A stretch of DNA of 64,000 nucleotides from contig CM060732.1 of the NCBI GenBank assembly GCA_030704615.1, positions 48,651,053 through 48,715,052 on the forward strand, given 5' to 3'. Numbering within the stretch: position 1 is the stretch's first letter; the number at the start of each line of letters is the position of its first letter. This stretch comes from Takakia lepidozioides. Taxonomy: Eukaryota > Streptophyta > Takakiopsida > Takakiales > Takakiaceae. A program made the translations under genes and the position numbers. The notes below the pieces were generated by a model, which did not search any database, was not told the DNA's origin, and saw only the letters and a list, made by a program, of their open reading frames with translations. Below, in pieces: positions 1-11,900 of this stretch.

Positions 1-1061
1 ACGAAAACCAAGAGGGTGAAGTCGGCTATCTGTACCATATTGAGAGAGTATCGCGCCAAGTGCAAAGTCCGATGTATCTGCTTCCAAAAAGAATGGTTTA
101 GATGGGTCTGCATGTACCAATATTGGAGCCATTGTAAATGTCTGCTTCAGCCTTTCAAATGTTTGGTCAGCCTTCTCGTCCCATACAAATTTGTCCTTCC
201 TTGTGAGTCGTGTCAATGGTGTAGTAATTTTGGAGTAGTCCTTGATGAAGATTCTATAGAAATTTGCAAATCCTAGAAAATATTGTACATCTCGGACCGA
301 AGCTGGTTTCATCCACTCGATGATGGTTTGTATTTTCTTCTGATCCATAAAGACTCATTTGTTGGAAATAATGTAGCCCAAAAATTCGACTTCAGATTGG
401 TGGAAATGATATTTTTCCAACTTGGCATATAGTCATTTTTCCCTCAATTTATCAAGGACAAGGCGTACATGACGACCATGTTCTTCTTCATTCTGTGAAA
501 ATATCAAAATGTCGTCCAAATAGATGACTACCAAGTCATCTAAAAATTCTCGAAAGATGTCATTCATCATGTGTTGAAAAATTGCTAGAGCATTTGTAAG
601 ACCGAAAGGCATAACACTGTATTCGAAATGTCCGTACATTGTGCGAAAAGCAGTCTTCCATTCGTCTCCTTCTTTTATTCGTACAAGGTTGTAAGCTCCT
701 CTCAAGTTGATCTCTATGAAAAAAATTGCTTGTCCAAGTTGTTCGAGGAGTCCGGAAATCAGCGGTAGTAGGTAACAATTTTTTATAGTGACTTTGTTGA
801 GCCCACGATAGTCCACACATATGCGTAACGTTCCGTCATTCTTCTTCACAAATAAGATAGGTGCTCCCGCGGGTGATTTCGAATGTCGAATGAATTTTTT
901 TGACAAATTTTCATCAATGTATTTGCGTAAAGCAGCCAGCTCCGTCTGAGATAAATTGTAGATCGGGCCGAATGGTGGTTGAGCTCATTCTTGCAACTCA
1001 ATTGCACAATCATAAGGTCGATGTTCTGACAACATGTCTGCATTTTTCTTCTTGAATACAT
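1..1061 (-). pseudogene. Ty3 reverse transcriptase, decayed and truncated
   Basis: Minus-strand frames carry the Ty3 RT blocks in order: a [10 protein letters not shown]-like block, [11 protein letters not shown], the MPFGLTNA block and the YLDDILIFS catalytic box around 480-540. The stretch is split into at least two frames (846-1061 and 433-906), with further sequence to position 1 matching the RT/RNase H connection of the second element. YLDD in place of YVDD is common in plant Ty3 elements, so the catalytic aspartates are kept here even though the gene as a whole is broken. Confidence 0.85.
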
Positions 1062-1250
1062 CCTTGAAATCTTGATATTGAGTAGGTAATGTCGAAGTAC
1101 CTTAGTCTGTTATGGTTTGGATCGCAGTCGCATAAAGTGCAAATGTTGCGTTTTTCTTTGTAGCTCTCATGAAGGCTCTAGCTCCAAGAAACAGAGGTTG
1201 AATACCTTTGGTACTTTTGCATTTTTGTCTTGCCGAAATTTTCGTGATCG

Positions 1251-1550
1251 TCAGTCGATGTCAGGATTATGAAGTACAAACCAGGGAAGTCCAAGGATCA
1301 CATGATTCGTTGGAGACTGGATGACATTGAAAACAATCTGTGATGCTTGATTTTTAAGCTTCACTTCAAGGGGTCGAATTTCATGGTCAATATTTCCTGA
1401 AAACGGTCGTCCATCGATGACTTCAACAGGGGCCGAGAATATCTTTCTTACGAGCGTTAAATTATGTTGCTTCGCAAAGTCTTTGTTAATAAAGCACGCT
1501 GAAGCGACCGAGTCCATAAGTACTTCTACGGAGATATTTTGATTTTGCAT
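1251..1550 (-). pseudogene. Ty3 aspartic protease region, decayed
   Basis: A 99-residue minus-strand frame has the retropepsin layout: LMDSVASACFI where the intact family has a DSGAS active-site triplet, and a C-terminal ILGLPWF block. The second element in this window has LLDSGASACFID at the same place (29504-29893). The change of the active-site Gly to Val here would be expected to abolish protease activity. Confidence 0.8.
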
Positions 1551-1649
1551 CCTGATCTTTACTGGAACTGTGAAACAAGGTATAGGGTCTTAAGGTAGAA
1601 AGAGACATTTTTTTGGTGAGGAATTTGGGGTGTCCAGCTCATGATCCCT

Positions 1650-2670
1650 ACTGTGACTAGACATCTTCGTTTTTCGACCTCCTCGTATCTAACACTTGAG
1701 TTGTGCCCCGAGCTTTGAATCTTCTCTTGTTGGGGCAGTTTAATGCTATGTAATCATCTTCTCCGCAATAAAGGCATAATTCATTCGAGCGCCGTCTTTA
1801 TTTTTCTTGTGGCGTCAATGGCTTGAATCGGACACCATCAATCTGCATATGATCATTACCGGATGTCTGATGGATCGTTGTGTTTAGTGCCGTAGTAGCA
1901 GCGACATGGTGCGTCGTCGACCATCCACATCGCTTCTCTTGACGTCTTTCGAACAAACGATTATCGCATGCAATGACTTAGGTGATGAATTCGCTCAGTG
2001 TACTCACGTTTGACATTGTCAGCAACAAATCTTTTACATCATCTTTTAGCCCACATCGAAACTGACTAATGAGGCTCTTCTCATTCCAGTCGAGGTCGCA
2101 GGCAAGTTGTCGAAATTCGACAGCATAAACGGAAGCAGAACATGCTCCTTGTCGAAGATTTCGCATCTTTGTCTCTGCAACTCTATCTCTATCATTCTCT
2201 CAAAACGTTGTAGTGAACTCGGACATGAATGCTTCAAAATTATATAATAAATGTGATTCTTTTTTTGATAACGGTGCAAACCAAGATAGGGTAGTGCCTG
2301 ATAGAAGGGTGCCCACGAATCCCACTTGAATACCTTCATCGGGGTAGCGTTGTGGATGTAGTCGTAGGAACAGTCGTACTTGTTGAACAAAACCGCGAAA
2401 TCTTGATCTCGTCCCATCAAATTTCTCGGTTATGCTGATCTTTGGTTCTCTCGTAATCTGTTGAAGATGAACCGTTGCAGTAGGAATTCGTATGGTTAAA
2501 GATCCATTGTTCGACTCATTTAACTCTGAAATTTGTTATTGCAAATTGTGGAGAGCGTTGCCAAGATCTTGAGACTGATCAGCTTGCAATTGGATGGTAG
2601 AGGTACGAAGTTCTTGCATCTGGAGCTGAAGACTCTGCAATGTGACGACCATTTCCGCAAATGTGCCTTC
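1650..2670 (-). pseudogene. Ty3 gag, decayed
   Basis: Two overlapping minus-strand frames (1978-2166 and 2046-2420) together give a gag core containing VEFRQLACDLDWNE and ISQFRCGLKDDVKDLL. That wording is typical of gag in fungal and animal chromoviruses of the sushi/Tf1/Tcn1 kind rather than of the usual seed-plant CRM, Tekay or Reina gags. A zinc-knuckle stretch follows near 1740-1790 on the minus strand. The frame is broken by indels relative to the copy at 29924-30950. Confidence 0.75.
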
Positions 2671-2711
2671 CATCTTAACTAACTAATGAACAAACTTTAG
2701 TCTCGCCAAAC

Positions 2712-3335
2712 TGTCAGGGACGAGAACATGACTGAACACAAACAAGAGATCAGACTAGAGGTACAAGACTAGACAAGAAGTCAAGGTCGGCGTGACGAAT
2801 GCACGATGAGTAAATATGAATCAAGACGATCTTTATAACAATGAACAAGAGTACAAGATATTGGAACACGACTTGAATACTGGAATGCTCGAAACTGGAC
2901 TGGAGTACCAGATACTGGAAACTGGGCTAGAACACTGGGAACTAGATTGGAGTACTGGAAACTGGAAACAAGAGTAGCTTGAACTGGTGTTGGTGAGAGT
3001 GAAGAGTGTGCAGTTTCGCCTTCTATATATACTGGCTACTAAGAAGGTTCCCCTAAGAAGCTTCCCTTATGGAGGTTTCTTGCTGGAGAAGTTTCCAAGA
3101 TTAAACAAAGGTTTCTTGATGGAGAAGCTTCATTAAACAAAGGAGGTATCTTGATGGAAAAGTTTCCCAAGTTATTTTTGGTGATTTGGTAAACTCCCGA
3201 TAACTTGGTAAGTAATGGTAAATCATGGTAGATCATGGTAAATTATGATAAGTCATGGTAATTTCCGGTGACATGGTAACTTGATAACTTCTGGTATTTA
3301 CTCATGGTAAGTTCCTCTGGGCGATGTCCGTGACA
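2712..3335 (-). repeat. 5' LTR of the truncated chromovirus
   Basis: A 624-bp LTR. On the + strand it starts TGTCAGGGACGAG and ends GTCCGTGACA, so it has the TG...CA ends with 5-bp inverted termini TGTCA/TGACA. It aligns along its length with the LTRs at 25452-26046 and 30962-31557 and, in inverse orientation, with 3829-4457. On the minus strand it has a TATA box (GTATATATAG) near 3020-3030. It also contains two sets of short internal repeats, one based on ACTGGAAACTGG (about 2870-2985) and one based on TGGTAAATCA (about 3205-3310). Downstream of the LTR the minus strand reads GTTTGGCGAGACTAAAG, a possible primer-binding site; I could not assign a tRNA. Confidence 0.9.
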
Positions 3336-3533
3336 CTACGTAAAGAATTTTTGGTCCCCCCTCTTTATCTTTATCATCTTTCGAACACGGTGTCTAGTCT
3401 CAAGTGGTCTTGGCAAGAAAGGTGTCATGGTTATGTTTGTGATTAGTTAGAAATAGTTATTTCTAGCTAATTAGGACATTATACATTTATATTTGTATTT
3501 TGTTGGCATTGGGACTTCATTTGGTTCCATGTG

Positions 3534-3584
3534 CCAAGTGAGGTGACGAACCTCACTTGGGACGTGGAGAGATTATCTCCACGT
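3534..3584. repeat. Two adjacent perfect hairpins
   Basis: The first inverted repeat pairs CCAAGTGAGGT (3534-3544) with ACCTCACTTGG (3550-3560) around a 5-nt loop. One base later a second pairs ACGTGGAGA (3562-3570) with TCTCCACGT (3576-3584), again around a 5-nt loop. Both stems are perfect (11 bp and 9 bp). They lie between two head-to-head LTRs, just upstream of the part that aligns with the 3' end of the chromovirus internal region. Confidence 0.85.
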
Positions 3585-3649
3585 GAGACGTAGGCAGACT
3601 CGTCTTCTTCTAATCGAGCCTCCCAAGGCCTCTCTCGCCGCCATAGCTC

Positions 3650-4457
3650 CCAAGTTCAAGGTGTTGGACATTATCGATGGTTGCAGGGACCTATAAATCA
3701 TTTGAGTCAAGAACGAAGAGCCGAATACTTGGCAAGTAGCATTCGCCGGATTTTGGATTTTTCTCCAACTCTAAGCAAGTCCAAGATTTTACCGTTCCTC
3801 GAGGAACTCGGCGCTAGAGGAGGGGTGATGTCAAGAGAAACTTACCATGAGTAAATACCAGAAGTTACCAAGTTATCGGAAGTTACCATGACTTATCATA
3901 ATTTACCATGATCTACCATGATTTACCATTACTTACAAAGTTATCGGGAGTTTATCAAATTACCAAGAGTAACTTGGGAACTGCTCATGAAGCTTCATTT
4001 TGAGGAAACTTATCTATCAAGATACCTCATTGTTTAAGGAAGCTTCTCCATCAAAAAACCTTTGTTTAATCTTGAAAACTTCTCCAGCAAGAAACCTCCA
4101 TAGGGGAAGTTTTTTAGGGAAGTTTTTTAGTAGCCAGTATATATAGGAGGCGAGACTGGACACTCTTCAGTCTCACCAACACCAGTTCAAGCTACTCTTG
4201 TTTCCAGTTTCCAGTACTCCAATCTAGTTCCCAGTACTCTAGCCAGTTTCCAGTATCTGGTACTCCAGTCCAGTTTCGAGCATTCCAGTATTCAAGTCGT
4301 GTTCCAATATCTTGTACTCTTGTTCATTGTTATAAAGATTGTCTTGATTCATATTTACTCATCGTGCATTCGGCCACGCCGACCTTGACTTCTTGTCTAG
4401 TCTTGTACCTCTAGTCTGATCTCTTGTTTGTGTTCAGTCATGTTCTCGTCCCTGACA
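3650..4457 (+). mobile_element. 3' end of a second chromovirus copy with its LTR, + orientation
   Basis: Positions 3650-3828 align with the reverse complement of 26047-26225, the last internal segment before the 3' LTR of the complete element. They end in a purine tract (AGAGGAGGGG) that serves as polypurine tract. The LTR follows at 3829-4457 (629 bp, TGTCAAGAG...CCTGACA). Compared with the other LTRs it lacks about 12 bp just after its TGTCA start. Everything upstream of 3650 belonging to this copy is missing, so it is a 5'-truncated remnant, head-to-head with the LTR at 2712-3335. Confidence 0.85.
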
Positions 4458-4880
4458 CATAGGGTAAAACACCTGGGCTCGGTGGTTCCTAGGTATTCGC
4501 CCTTGTAAACTCGGGCTACCGCCCTCGTTTCAAGGGCTCAAATGTAGAACCAGCTCGCCTAGGTGCTTTGCTCTATACAAAATTTATGTGTCCTGACTCC
4601 ATTACATAACAAAAAATTCCATGTGGATGACATGATACGTGACGAAATAACTGGACTTCAAACAACTGCAAGATGGAATTTGTCCATACCAAATTTGCAA
4701 CTACTATATCGCATATATGTGATCATTCAATCGTTAAATATTCGTTCAATACACAATCACTATTGTGATATTATGGCCGACTAGTACAACCCACAAACAT
4801 CTCATATACTATGTTTAAATAAAACGTGTTTATATCCAAATAATCAAAAGTGGTCATTATATGTACTGGTCAGCTTAGCT
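4458..4880. other. Intergenic, nothing recognised
   Basis: AT-rich spacer between the LTR remnant and a LINE 3' end. No gene, tRNA or repeat was recognised. A short GC-rich stretch at 4480-4560 has no protein-like frame. Confidence 0.5.
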
Positions 4881-5220
4881 TTGGCAGCCCTTTACTAGTT
4901 TTCCTTAGGTCCTCTTCATTTACTTGGTAGTTTGTCTTATCATTTACTTAGTTCTCTTCTATGTGCAGTTTTTGCCTCAGCCAAGATCTCCCCTGTGCTT
5001 GCCGCTGCTATGCTTTCAGCAGTCATTCATAGCTTGCTGGTTCCTTATGACCAGTGAATCACTGGCCTCTATAGAGCTTCCCCCTAGGTGGACAAGTATT
5101 GGGTGTTACACTATCATTGCATGATGTAAGCCTTTATGGCCTTCTTCACGGTTATTTTTTCCATGAATTCTCTTAATATGATTTAAAGGGCTTCCTCCCC
5201 TTTCCGTTTAAAAAAAAAAA
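4880..5220 (+). mobile_element. LINE 3' end with poly(A) tail
   Basis: The stretch ends in 11 A residues (5210-5220). Its last 130 bases share wording with the reverse complement of 54331-54490, which also ends in an A-rich tail: a CATGATGTAAGCCTTTATGG segment here corresponds to ATCATGCTTTTATGGG there, and both then have GGTTATTTTTTCC. Two independent copies that end in A-tails indicate 5'-truncated non-LTR retrotransposon insertions. No coding part is left. Confidence 0.6.
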
Positions 5221-5279
5221 TGTACGTAGCGATCACTTCTCAAGACCCTTGTGTTATGACGGGCACGGAACAACCATTC

Positions 5280-5760
5280 TATATGATAAAACCACCTTGC
5301 TTCAAAAATTACGAAATCGAAACACAGAACAACGATGCAAAGCCATACACGGCATTGCAATATATAAACCTCATTTGCTTTCTCTTTAGAACATTTTACA
5401 AAATTTCTATTATCGAGCACCGAAAAATTATTCAACTATTTTTATCGGAGATTTTAATATCAATCTTCGCAAATCCAACATAGAATCTGACTCACCACTC
5501 ATTCATGAAAAGCTACAACTTCCAACTTACATTCAATGAACTTCAAACGACTTACTATAATTCTCAGTTAGATCATATATGGATTAATTCACCTACAACA
5601 ACATAGTTTGTCTCGAACAAAAGAAGCATATCACACCACCACAAACCCACAAACCCATTTACTTAGCATTCAAACTTCCATCAAACTTCCGGATTACGTC
5701 AATCACTTTACAACCGATTTGTAACTACGATAAGGCAGAGCTCGCATGTATTCCATGCGT
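5280..5760 (+). pseudogene. Endonuclease/exonuclease/phosphatase-domain relic
   Basis: From 5438 the + strand reads IFIGDFNINLRKSNIESD, the GDFN box of the EEP fold. After a stop and frame change near 5540 comes YYNSQLDHIWINSP at about 5550-5595, then KPIYLAFKLPSNFRIT near 5645-5695, the typical end of the domain where a DH or HKP triplet lies. The GDFN, LDHIW and KPIY blocks occur in this order in endonuclease domains linked to LINEs and to PIF1-helicase (Helentron-like) proteins. The frame is broken at least twice, so this is a dead fragment; which element type it came from cannot be decided from 480 bases. Confidence 0.65.
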
Positions 5761-5976
5761 TTGTTTTTCCCCCTTTGCATGTTCACATGATTCATGTGGC
5801 TTGAGTCACTGGGAGCAATGATCAATGCACAAAGAAGTTTGATTGATCTCAGAGCGGTTTAGGTTTGACAGTCTTAGAGTGGGGCTCAATTTGGTATGGT
5901 TTACTGTGAATGAGCCTCGGCCAGGTTGAGAGAAGGAGAGACTGGGCGAGCTTGATAAAGAGAGGACAAAAGTTTG

Positions 5977-8900
5977 ATGGAGGAGGATCGGAGCAAGAGG
6001 CAATTTCGGTTCTGCATCGACAGAGGGGGTACCTTTACAGATATTTACGCCGAGGTTTTTTCTCACTATCTTGTGATTGAATTATCTCTAAGTTTAGCGC
6101 TCACCTCCCCACAATTTGAAGGTGGGTTTGGATTGGAGTGATTCCGTCTCGAGATTTGGCATACTCGTTCAGGAGTCTCGTTGATATTCTGATTGGGAAA
6201 TTCAATAGCACAGCATCCCGTGCGATGTGCCACTGATATCACAATTTCCCTGGACACTGGAAGGTGGTATTTTAAATAGATCAGTTTGATTGATACTGGC
6301 CGAGTGAAAGCTTTAGTGTTAATTAGATCAAACAGGGCGCTTTTCCAATGCTTAAGCACGATATACTTTGGCTATGTTACTTCAAGCCAACTTGCATTTG
6401 TGATTTTCCAACTCCATTCTGCCCAAAAATTTCGGGTGAAGTATATTCGAATCCATGCAGGAAGCCAGTGGATGTATACGGAGCAGTTTTTGCTTAATTA
6501 TTTTCGCACTTTCTAGTATTGCAGGTTGCCATGGAATGTGTTTGCAGTGCAAGGTTCACGGTCTGAAGAGAAGCTGAGCTGGTTCCTTAAACAGTGTAAC
6601 TGAAAGTTCTTGTGTAGATCGCCTAGTCTCTCACAATGTCAGATTATGCCTGTGACGGGTATCATGAAATGTAATTTCCATCTTTGTTTGCTTGAGGTAG
6701 GTGCCGGGGGAGCCCAGCTGGCGTGCTATCAAGCTGTTGTCTGTGGATCCTGCAAACTATGAGGATGCTCCTCGCGAGGGGATTCGTCGCATACTTGAAG
6801 AGGTAAGTGTCTGAATGGATTTGTCCCATCCCAAAGCAATTGCATTCCGTTTTCGTCCCACTCCTTGACTCGAGTTCTTCATATTTATTCATGATTCTCT
6901 GTCTTTGTCTCTCATCCTCTATTTCTCATTTTCTAAGTCTCTATCCAATCATATTTGACCCATTTGGTATCTTTCTCACCAGCTTTGAAACTTAGACACA
7001 TGTGTAGCCTTCACCAAAAATAATGCAACTTTTACTCCCAGGTGACAGGAGAGAAGATTTCACGTTCTGTGAAGCTACCTACAGAGCACATTGACTGGAT
7101 TCGCATGGGTTGGACATCTCTCCTGTACAAAATAAGGCACCACACACAGCATATTTTCAAGCAATTCAAGCAATTTTCTCAAAGGAAGATCATTTATCTT
7201 GTATTAAATGTCCACATAGAAGATGCATATGAATATAAGTCGATTGTATGCTCTGTAGAATCATACTCTGAAATTTGGTCAACTTTGTTTCACTAAACAG
7301 CTTTCTGAATACAGGTACAACAGTGGCAACCAATGCCTTGCTGGAAAGGAAGGGGGAGCGTACAGCTCTTTGTGTAACTAAGGTCTCTCTCTCTCTCTCT
7401 TAAGGACCTTAAGGATAACCTCAAGGGCCTACCTACCCTCGGCACTAGACTGAATTTAAACTCAGGGCGGGAAGCCTACCTTTGAACAATAAACAGATGC
7501 AGAGAGGAAGAGGAGATTGTAATTGCCCGATGTGCGGGCAACCTGAAGACAATATCCGTTTTCTGATACATCGTTGGGGATACTCTCACCAGAGAGTGAC
7601 TCTCTTCAGGACAGTCAAGAACATTGTCTCGGCACCTCTGTTCACCAACTTCCAAAATCTTGAGGCTGGGCCTAAAGCCCTGGTCTTGTTGGGGTCTAAC
7701 GTTTGTTCCGCCCAAATTGGGCGCTTGGTCTTACAAGGCTAGGGCAAACAACGTCTTATGAGTACAGTATCTCTCTCTTTGGTCTCTTTCTCCGTTGACT
7801 CTTAGACAATCCTTTGACCTTTAGTTGCTTTTGGGCTATTTGTGGCCCCTCTCTCTTTCTTGTTTCTTTCTTCCTCTTGTCCCATAAGCTCTTTGAGCTT
7901 CCCCTAGACATTTTAAAGGACCGTTCCATTTCATTTCAATTCCCTCACTGCTCTGTCCAAACTTGCTATGTGATTTGAAGGTGAATAAGTGCATCATCTC
8001 TCGTGACTCCACTCATATCCGATGCCTCATGCCATTGGGGGGATTCTGTGTTTTACTTTCCTCTCCCTTGCCCTTCTCCTGCTGCAGCAATTGTCTGGGC
8101 TTTAATCCTTCTTGTGATATTTGACAGGGATTCAAGGATCTGCTGCAGATTGGAAACCAAGCTCGTCCTAAGATATTTGACCTCACTGTTTCCAAGCCAT
8201 CATCCCTGTACGTATGCTGAAGAGACGCCTCCACTTTTTCTGCTCCTCCATTAGTCCAAATCTCGTTCGGTTTGATGAGGATGATGTTGAAAGAAGGCCA
8301 TCTCTGCCTGCATTTGCATGATATATCAAGGGGAGGGGTTTTAACTTTTGTGGAGGAAGGAGGGGCACATAAAGACATGTATAAATAGGACATGCCTGTT
8401 GTGGGGTTGGTGAACTGCATATGTGTTGGACTATTGGGCAAGGAAATGCATCAAGAGGCAAATAGACAAATAGGTTTCACTCAATATTGGAGGACTTGAA
8501 TAAGACGGCAGGGTGCAGGTATGAGGAAGTAATAGAGGCAGATGAGCGGGTCCAGCTGGCTCTCAATGGGGTACAGAGTCCAGGTGTAGGAGGGCTTCAC
8601 ACAGTGAAAGGGGTGTCGGGTGAGATGGTGGAGATTGTGAAACCTCTGGATGAAGAGAACCTCAGGCCTTTGTTGCAGGTAGGGAAGACTGTAATGTCCA
8701 CCGCTTTTCACTTGATGTTAGTGCATGAAGGGCTACAATAAATCGGGCAAGTGGCCCATGGTCACTGACAAACCACAAAAGGGCCTCTCAGTTGACCACA
8801 ACTTGTCTACTGTCAAAGCTTCTGAAACAAAACAATGGCAGTTTGTCATCTATGCATCATCTATGCACGTCACATGTTTAATGAGGTAGATAATGAAAAC

Positions 8901-11900
8901 GTATTATGGTCATGTAAAGCAATTTGGGTGTAGTGTTGCTGACCATAGTTAGGTGTGCACGTCATGGATTTATTTTCCTATTATATAGAATGCAGGTCCT
9001 GGGGACCATCAGTCCTAGAGACACCATAATCCTAAATTGAGTTGACTTGCCAAGCCTAGTTAGAAGACCAGAGTTTATCTCTGATCTTTTCCAAGTTGTG
9101 GCTGTCATTTTAGTTATTGAATAGTATCAGCTTGACAGCAATTATTCCCTGCTTGGAGCATCCTATGTCTGAGATATTGTCGTTCAATGTGCAAGTAGTC
9201 TGGGACTTCCTGGATCTGCAAGTTTGATAAAGTTGAAGCTTGTTTTCCTGGGGTATGTAATTCAGGTTACACATGGCCAGTTTTAGCAGCCATAGCTTGT
9301 GATCTAAATGGTCTTTGTTGGACATGAAGGGACTTCTGGAGAAAGGGATTCGAAGCCTAGCTGTGGTCTTCTTGCATTCTTATACTTACCCTGTCCATGA
9401 ACAGGTGATTCCCCATCCTTTTACCGCCTTAGGCATTGTGGGTACAAAATATTGGGGATGTCTGGTTATGTGATACTTTCTCGAAAGTAAGAACCTAGGC
9501 ATATGTAGTGATCTATAAAGCCATGAATGTAGATTCTTCCCTCTTGTTCAGGAGATTATCTTGATGAGAGAATGTACTCATAAGACAGTCTTTGGGGCCA
9601 TAGACCCTGCGCCCAGTTTGAGTGGGACAAGAGGGAACAGACACTACGTTTGTGAGGGGCTTGCACCAGTAGTGGTACTTACCATGATATACTAATTTGT
9701 GTGGGCTTTCAAGATTTCCTCTAGGAAGCCCTTCACGCAAGCATCAATCTGCTGTGTGTGATCTGCCCAGAAGTAAGACCCCCCAACAGGGCCAAGGCTT
9801 TAGGCTCAGCCTAAAGAACTTTGAAAGTTGGCGACAGATGTGCAGGGACTATGTTGTTGATGGTCCTGATTGGGTGGCGCTCTCTGATGAGAATATCACC
9901 GGATATTGTATTAGAAAATAGTCTTCAGGCCACCTGCAGATCAGGCATTGACAATTCCCTTTCTTCTCTGCATCTCTTTATTATTCAAAGGTAGACTCCC
10001 CACCCCGACTTTAAATTTTAGTGTAGTGCTGAGGGTAGGTTGGCCCTTCAGGTCATCCTTAAGGTCGTCGCCCATATCACAGACGGGAAACAATTTCAGG
10101 GAAGTTTTATGCCTAACTCACCCCGAACAGCCACATTAGCTGTTCTAGAGCATGCTGACATGCTGTCTTTACCACCAAAAGCTGAATGGATTCTAAAGTC
10201 TACGGATGGTTGGAGTTACCTTGAGAGAGACACAGAGAGAGAGAGAGAGAAGAGCAGGGGGGAGGATAGAGCATTGAGTCGAGTTCCACGGACATCGAGT
10301 TTCACTGTGCTGTCTGTTGCCTGAAAATACGGACATGGTATTTGCAGGCAGTGGAGCGTCTAGCAAAAACTCTAGGGTTCAAGCAAGTGTCCACATCATC
10401 CGCACTGATGCCCATGGTGCGCGCAGTTCCAAGGGGTCAGACAGCAACTGTTGATGCCTATCTTACCCCTGTCATACGTGCATACCTTTCCGGCTTTCTC
10501 TCAGGTACGCCAACACATCCTTAAGAGTCATAGTAAGTATTTCTTTCTAACTGCAAAACCATTTGTTTCAATCAATTGCAGTTGAGAGTTAAGCTTCCGC
10601 TGCTACCCATTTGGAGACTGTTTCAAAATGAATACTGAAAAACTTCCAATGCAATTTGGTCAAGTCTCCCGCTCTAGTATTACTCACAATGCTTGTTGGT
10701 GGGGTGGTGGCCTCTGTGATTGTACCTCTATGGCTGCTAAAGTATCAAGACTCTGTTTTCCTAATCACACAGCCAATACATAAAGCCATACACCGTCAAT
10801 GGGTTTGGAGGAAAAACTTGGATGGGCTGGAGGCAGAGGATCCTGCAGCTAAATGTGTTGGTGTGTATTCGTGTAAGGATTGCACGAAATCGGTCACGTA
10901 GGGTGTAGGACTGTGACTAATCATGGTGACTCTGGAGGTGATGTGTGGGACTGGGTCGTCTGGCTCGTGCTAGGGTTTGATGAGGGACTCAATAAAGTGA
11001 CAGTATCATTCATGCAGTCAGATGGAGGCCTGACACCAGAACATCGATTTTGTGGCCACAAGGTTACTTCCTTCTAATCCTCAGTGCTTTAACGGGTGTC
11101 AATTCGAGTTGTGAACTATTGACTTGTCACATAGTTCACACTCAAGTCACTGCTTGTCCTACCACATCCTACCACCGCTTGTCTCAGAGCTGCCTGAGAA
11201 AATGTATTCTTGAATATCTTTAAGGTCACCTATACTTGCTCATTCCTTGTAAGTGCTGTGGACTCTCAGCAATCATTCATCATCCAGTTGCTAAGGCAAA
11301 GGGCTGGGTATGATCAGCATGGTGGTTCAAATAAAAGAATCTTCTGGTTAAGTTCCCTGAAACCCAACTAATCAAGGCTACTTTTTGTGTGTCAGGCAAT
11401 TTTGTCTGGGCCTGCAGGAGGGGTAGTGGGCTATGCCCGGACCACATGTGGCCTTGAGACACAACAGCCGGTAAGCGTTGTTTATTGAGTCTAACTGCCC
11501 TACTTTTTCAGCAGAGGGAATCAATTTGTCAGAGAAGTGTTAAGCATCAGGAGTTGGAAAATCAAGATGCACTGGAAGGCAAAATGGATTTTGTGATCAG
11601 GTCTGGCAGATCTCAGATCATTGTGGATCGCTGGCTGTCTGCAGATTATTGGGTTTGATATGGGAGGAACATCCACAGATGTAAGTCGATACGCAGGCAG
11701 TTATGAGCAAGTTCTGGAAACTCAAACTGCTGGTGTCATTATTCAGGTGCCCCGCCTTCTTTCCTCCAGATAACGTATAAATCAAACACAAAGCAATAGG
11801 TGAAGTAAGGGGTTGAAACAATTCTAATGTCTTCAATGCTTTTGGTAAAAACCATTGAAGTACAGACTGAGGAAATTTCCAGATCAAAGTGGGTGGAGCT

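Larger units (their letters stand above)
1..3335 (-). mobile_element. Ty3/gypsy chromovirus, right (5') part, truncated by window edge
   Basis: Reading the minus strand from 3335 leftwards there is a 5' LTR, a gag region, an aspartic protease region and a reverse transcriptase region that runs off the window at position 1. The order LTR-gag-PR-RT is that of Ty3/gypsy elements. The whole stretch aligns by eye with the complete related element at 25452-31557; for example positions 1-60 match about 28256-28315. Frames are broken in gag and in RT, so this copy is dead. RNase H, integrase, chromodomain and 3' LTR would lie to the left of the window. Inserted in the same family context as the inverted LTR at 3829-4457. 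Confidence 0.9.
5977..11470 (+). other. OXP1: 5-oxoprolinase exon map, exons 1-10
   Basis: Exons read from protein similarity and splice signals: 1, 5977-6054; 2, 6701-6802; 3, 7042-7108; 4, 7315-7382; 5, 8128-8207; 6, 8519-8678; 7, 9330-9404; 8, 10348-10504; 9, 10974-11062; 10, 11396-11470. Together they encode the DRGGTFTD box and most of the hydantoinase A N-terminal domain (residues 1-317). Exon 1 ends GAG before a weak donor GTTTTT. Exon 5 was placed at donor GTACGT (8208) rather than four bases later because only this joins CT to G-TAT-GAG in frame. Introns 4 and 7 contain LINE tails. Confidence 0.88.

Noticed and set aside
8208-8211. Alternative donor of exon 5 at 8212 (GTATGC)
   Set aside because: It leaves exon 6 out of frame (GTA TGA) or drops a conserved Glu; donor GTACGT at 8208 restores [11 protein letters not shown].
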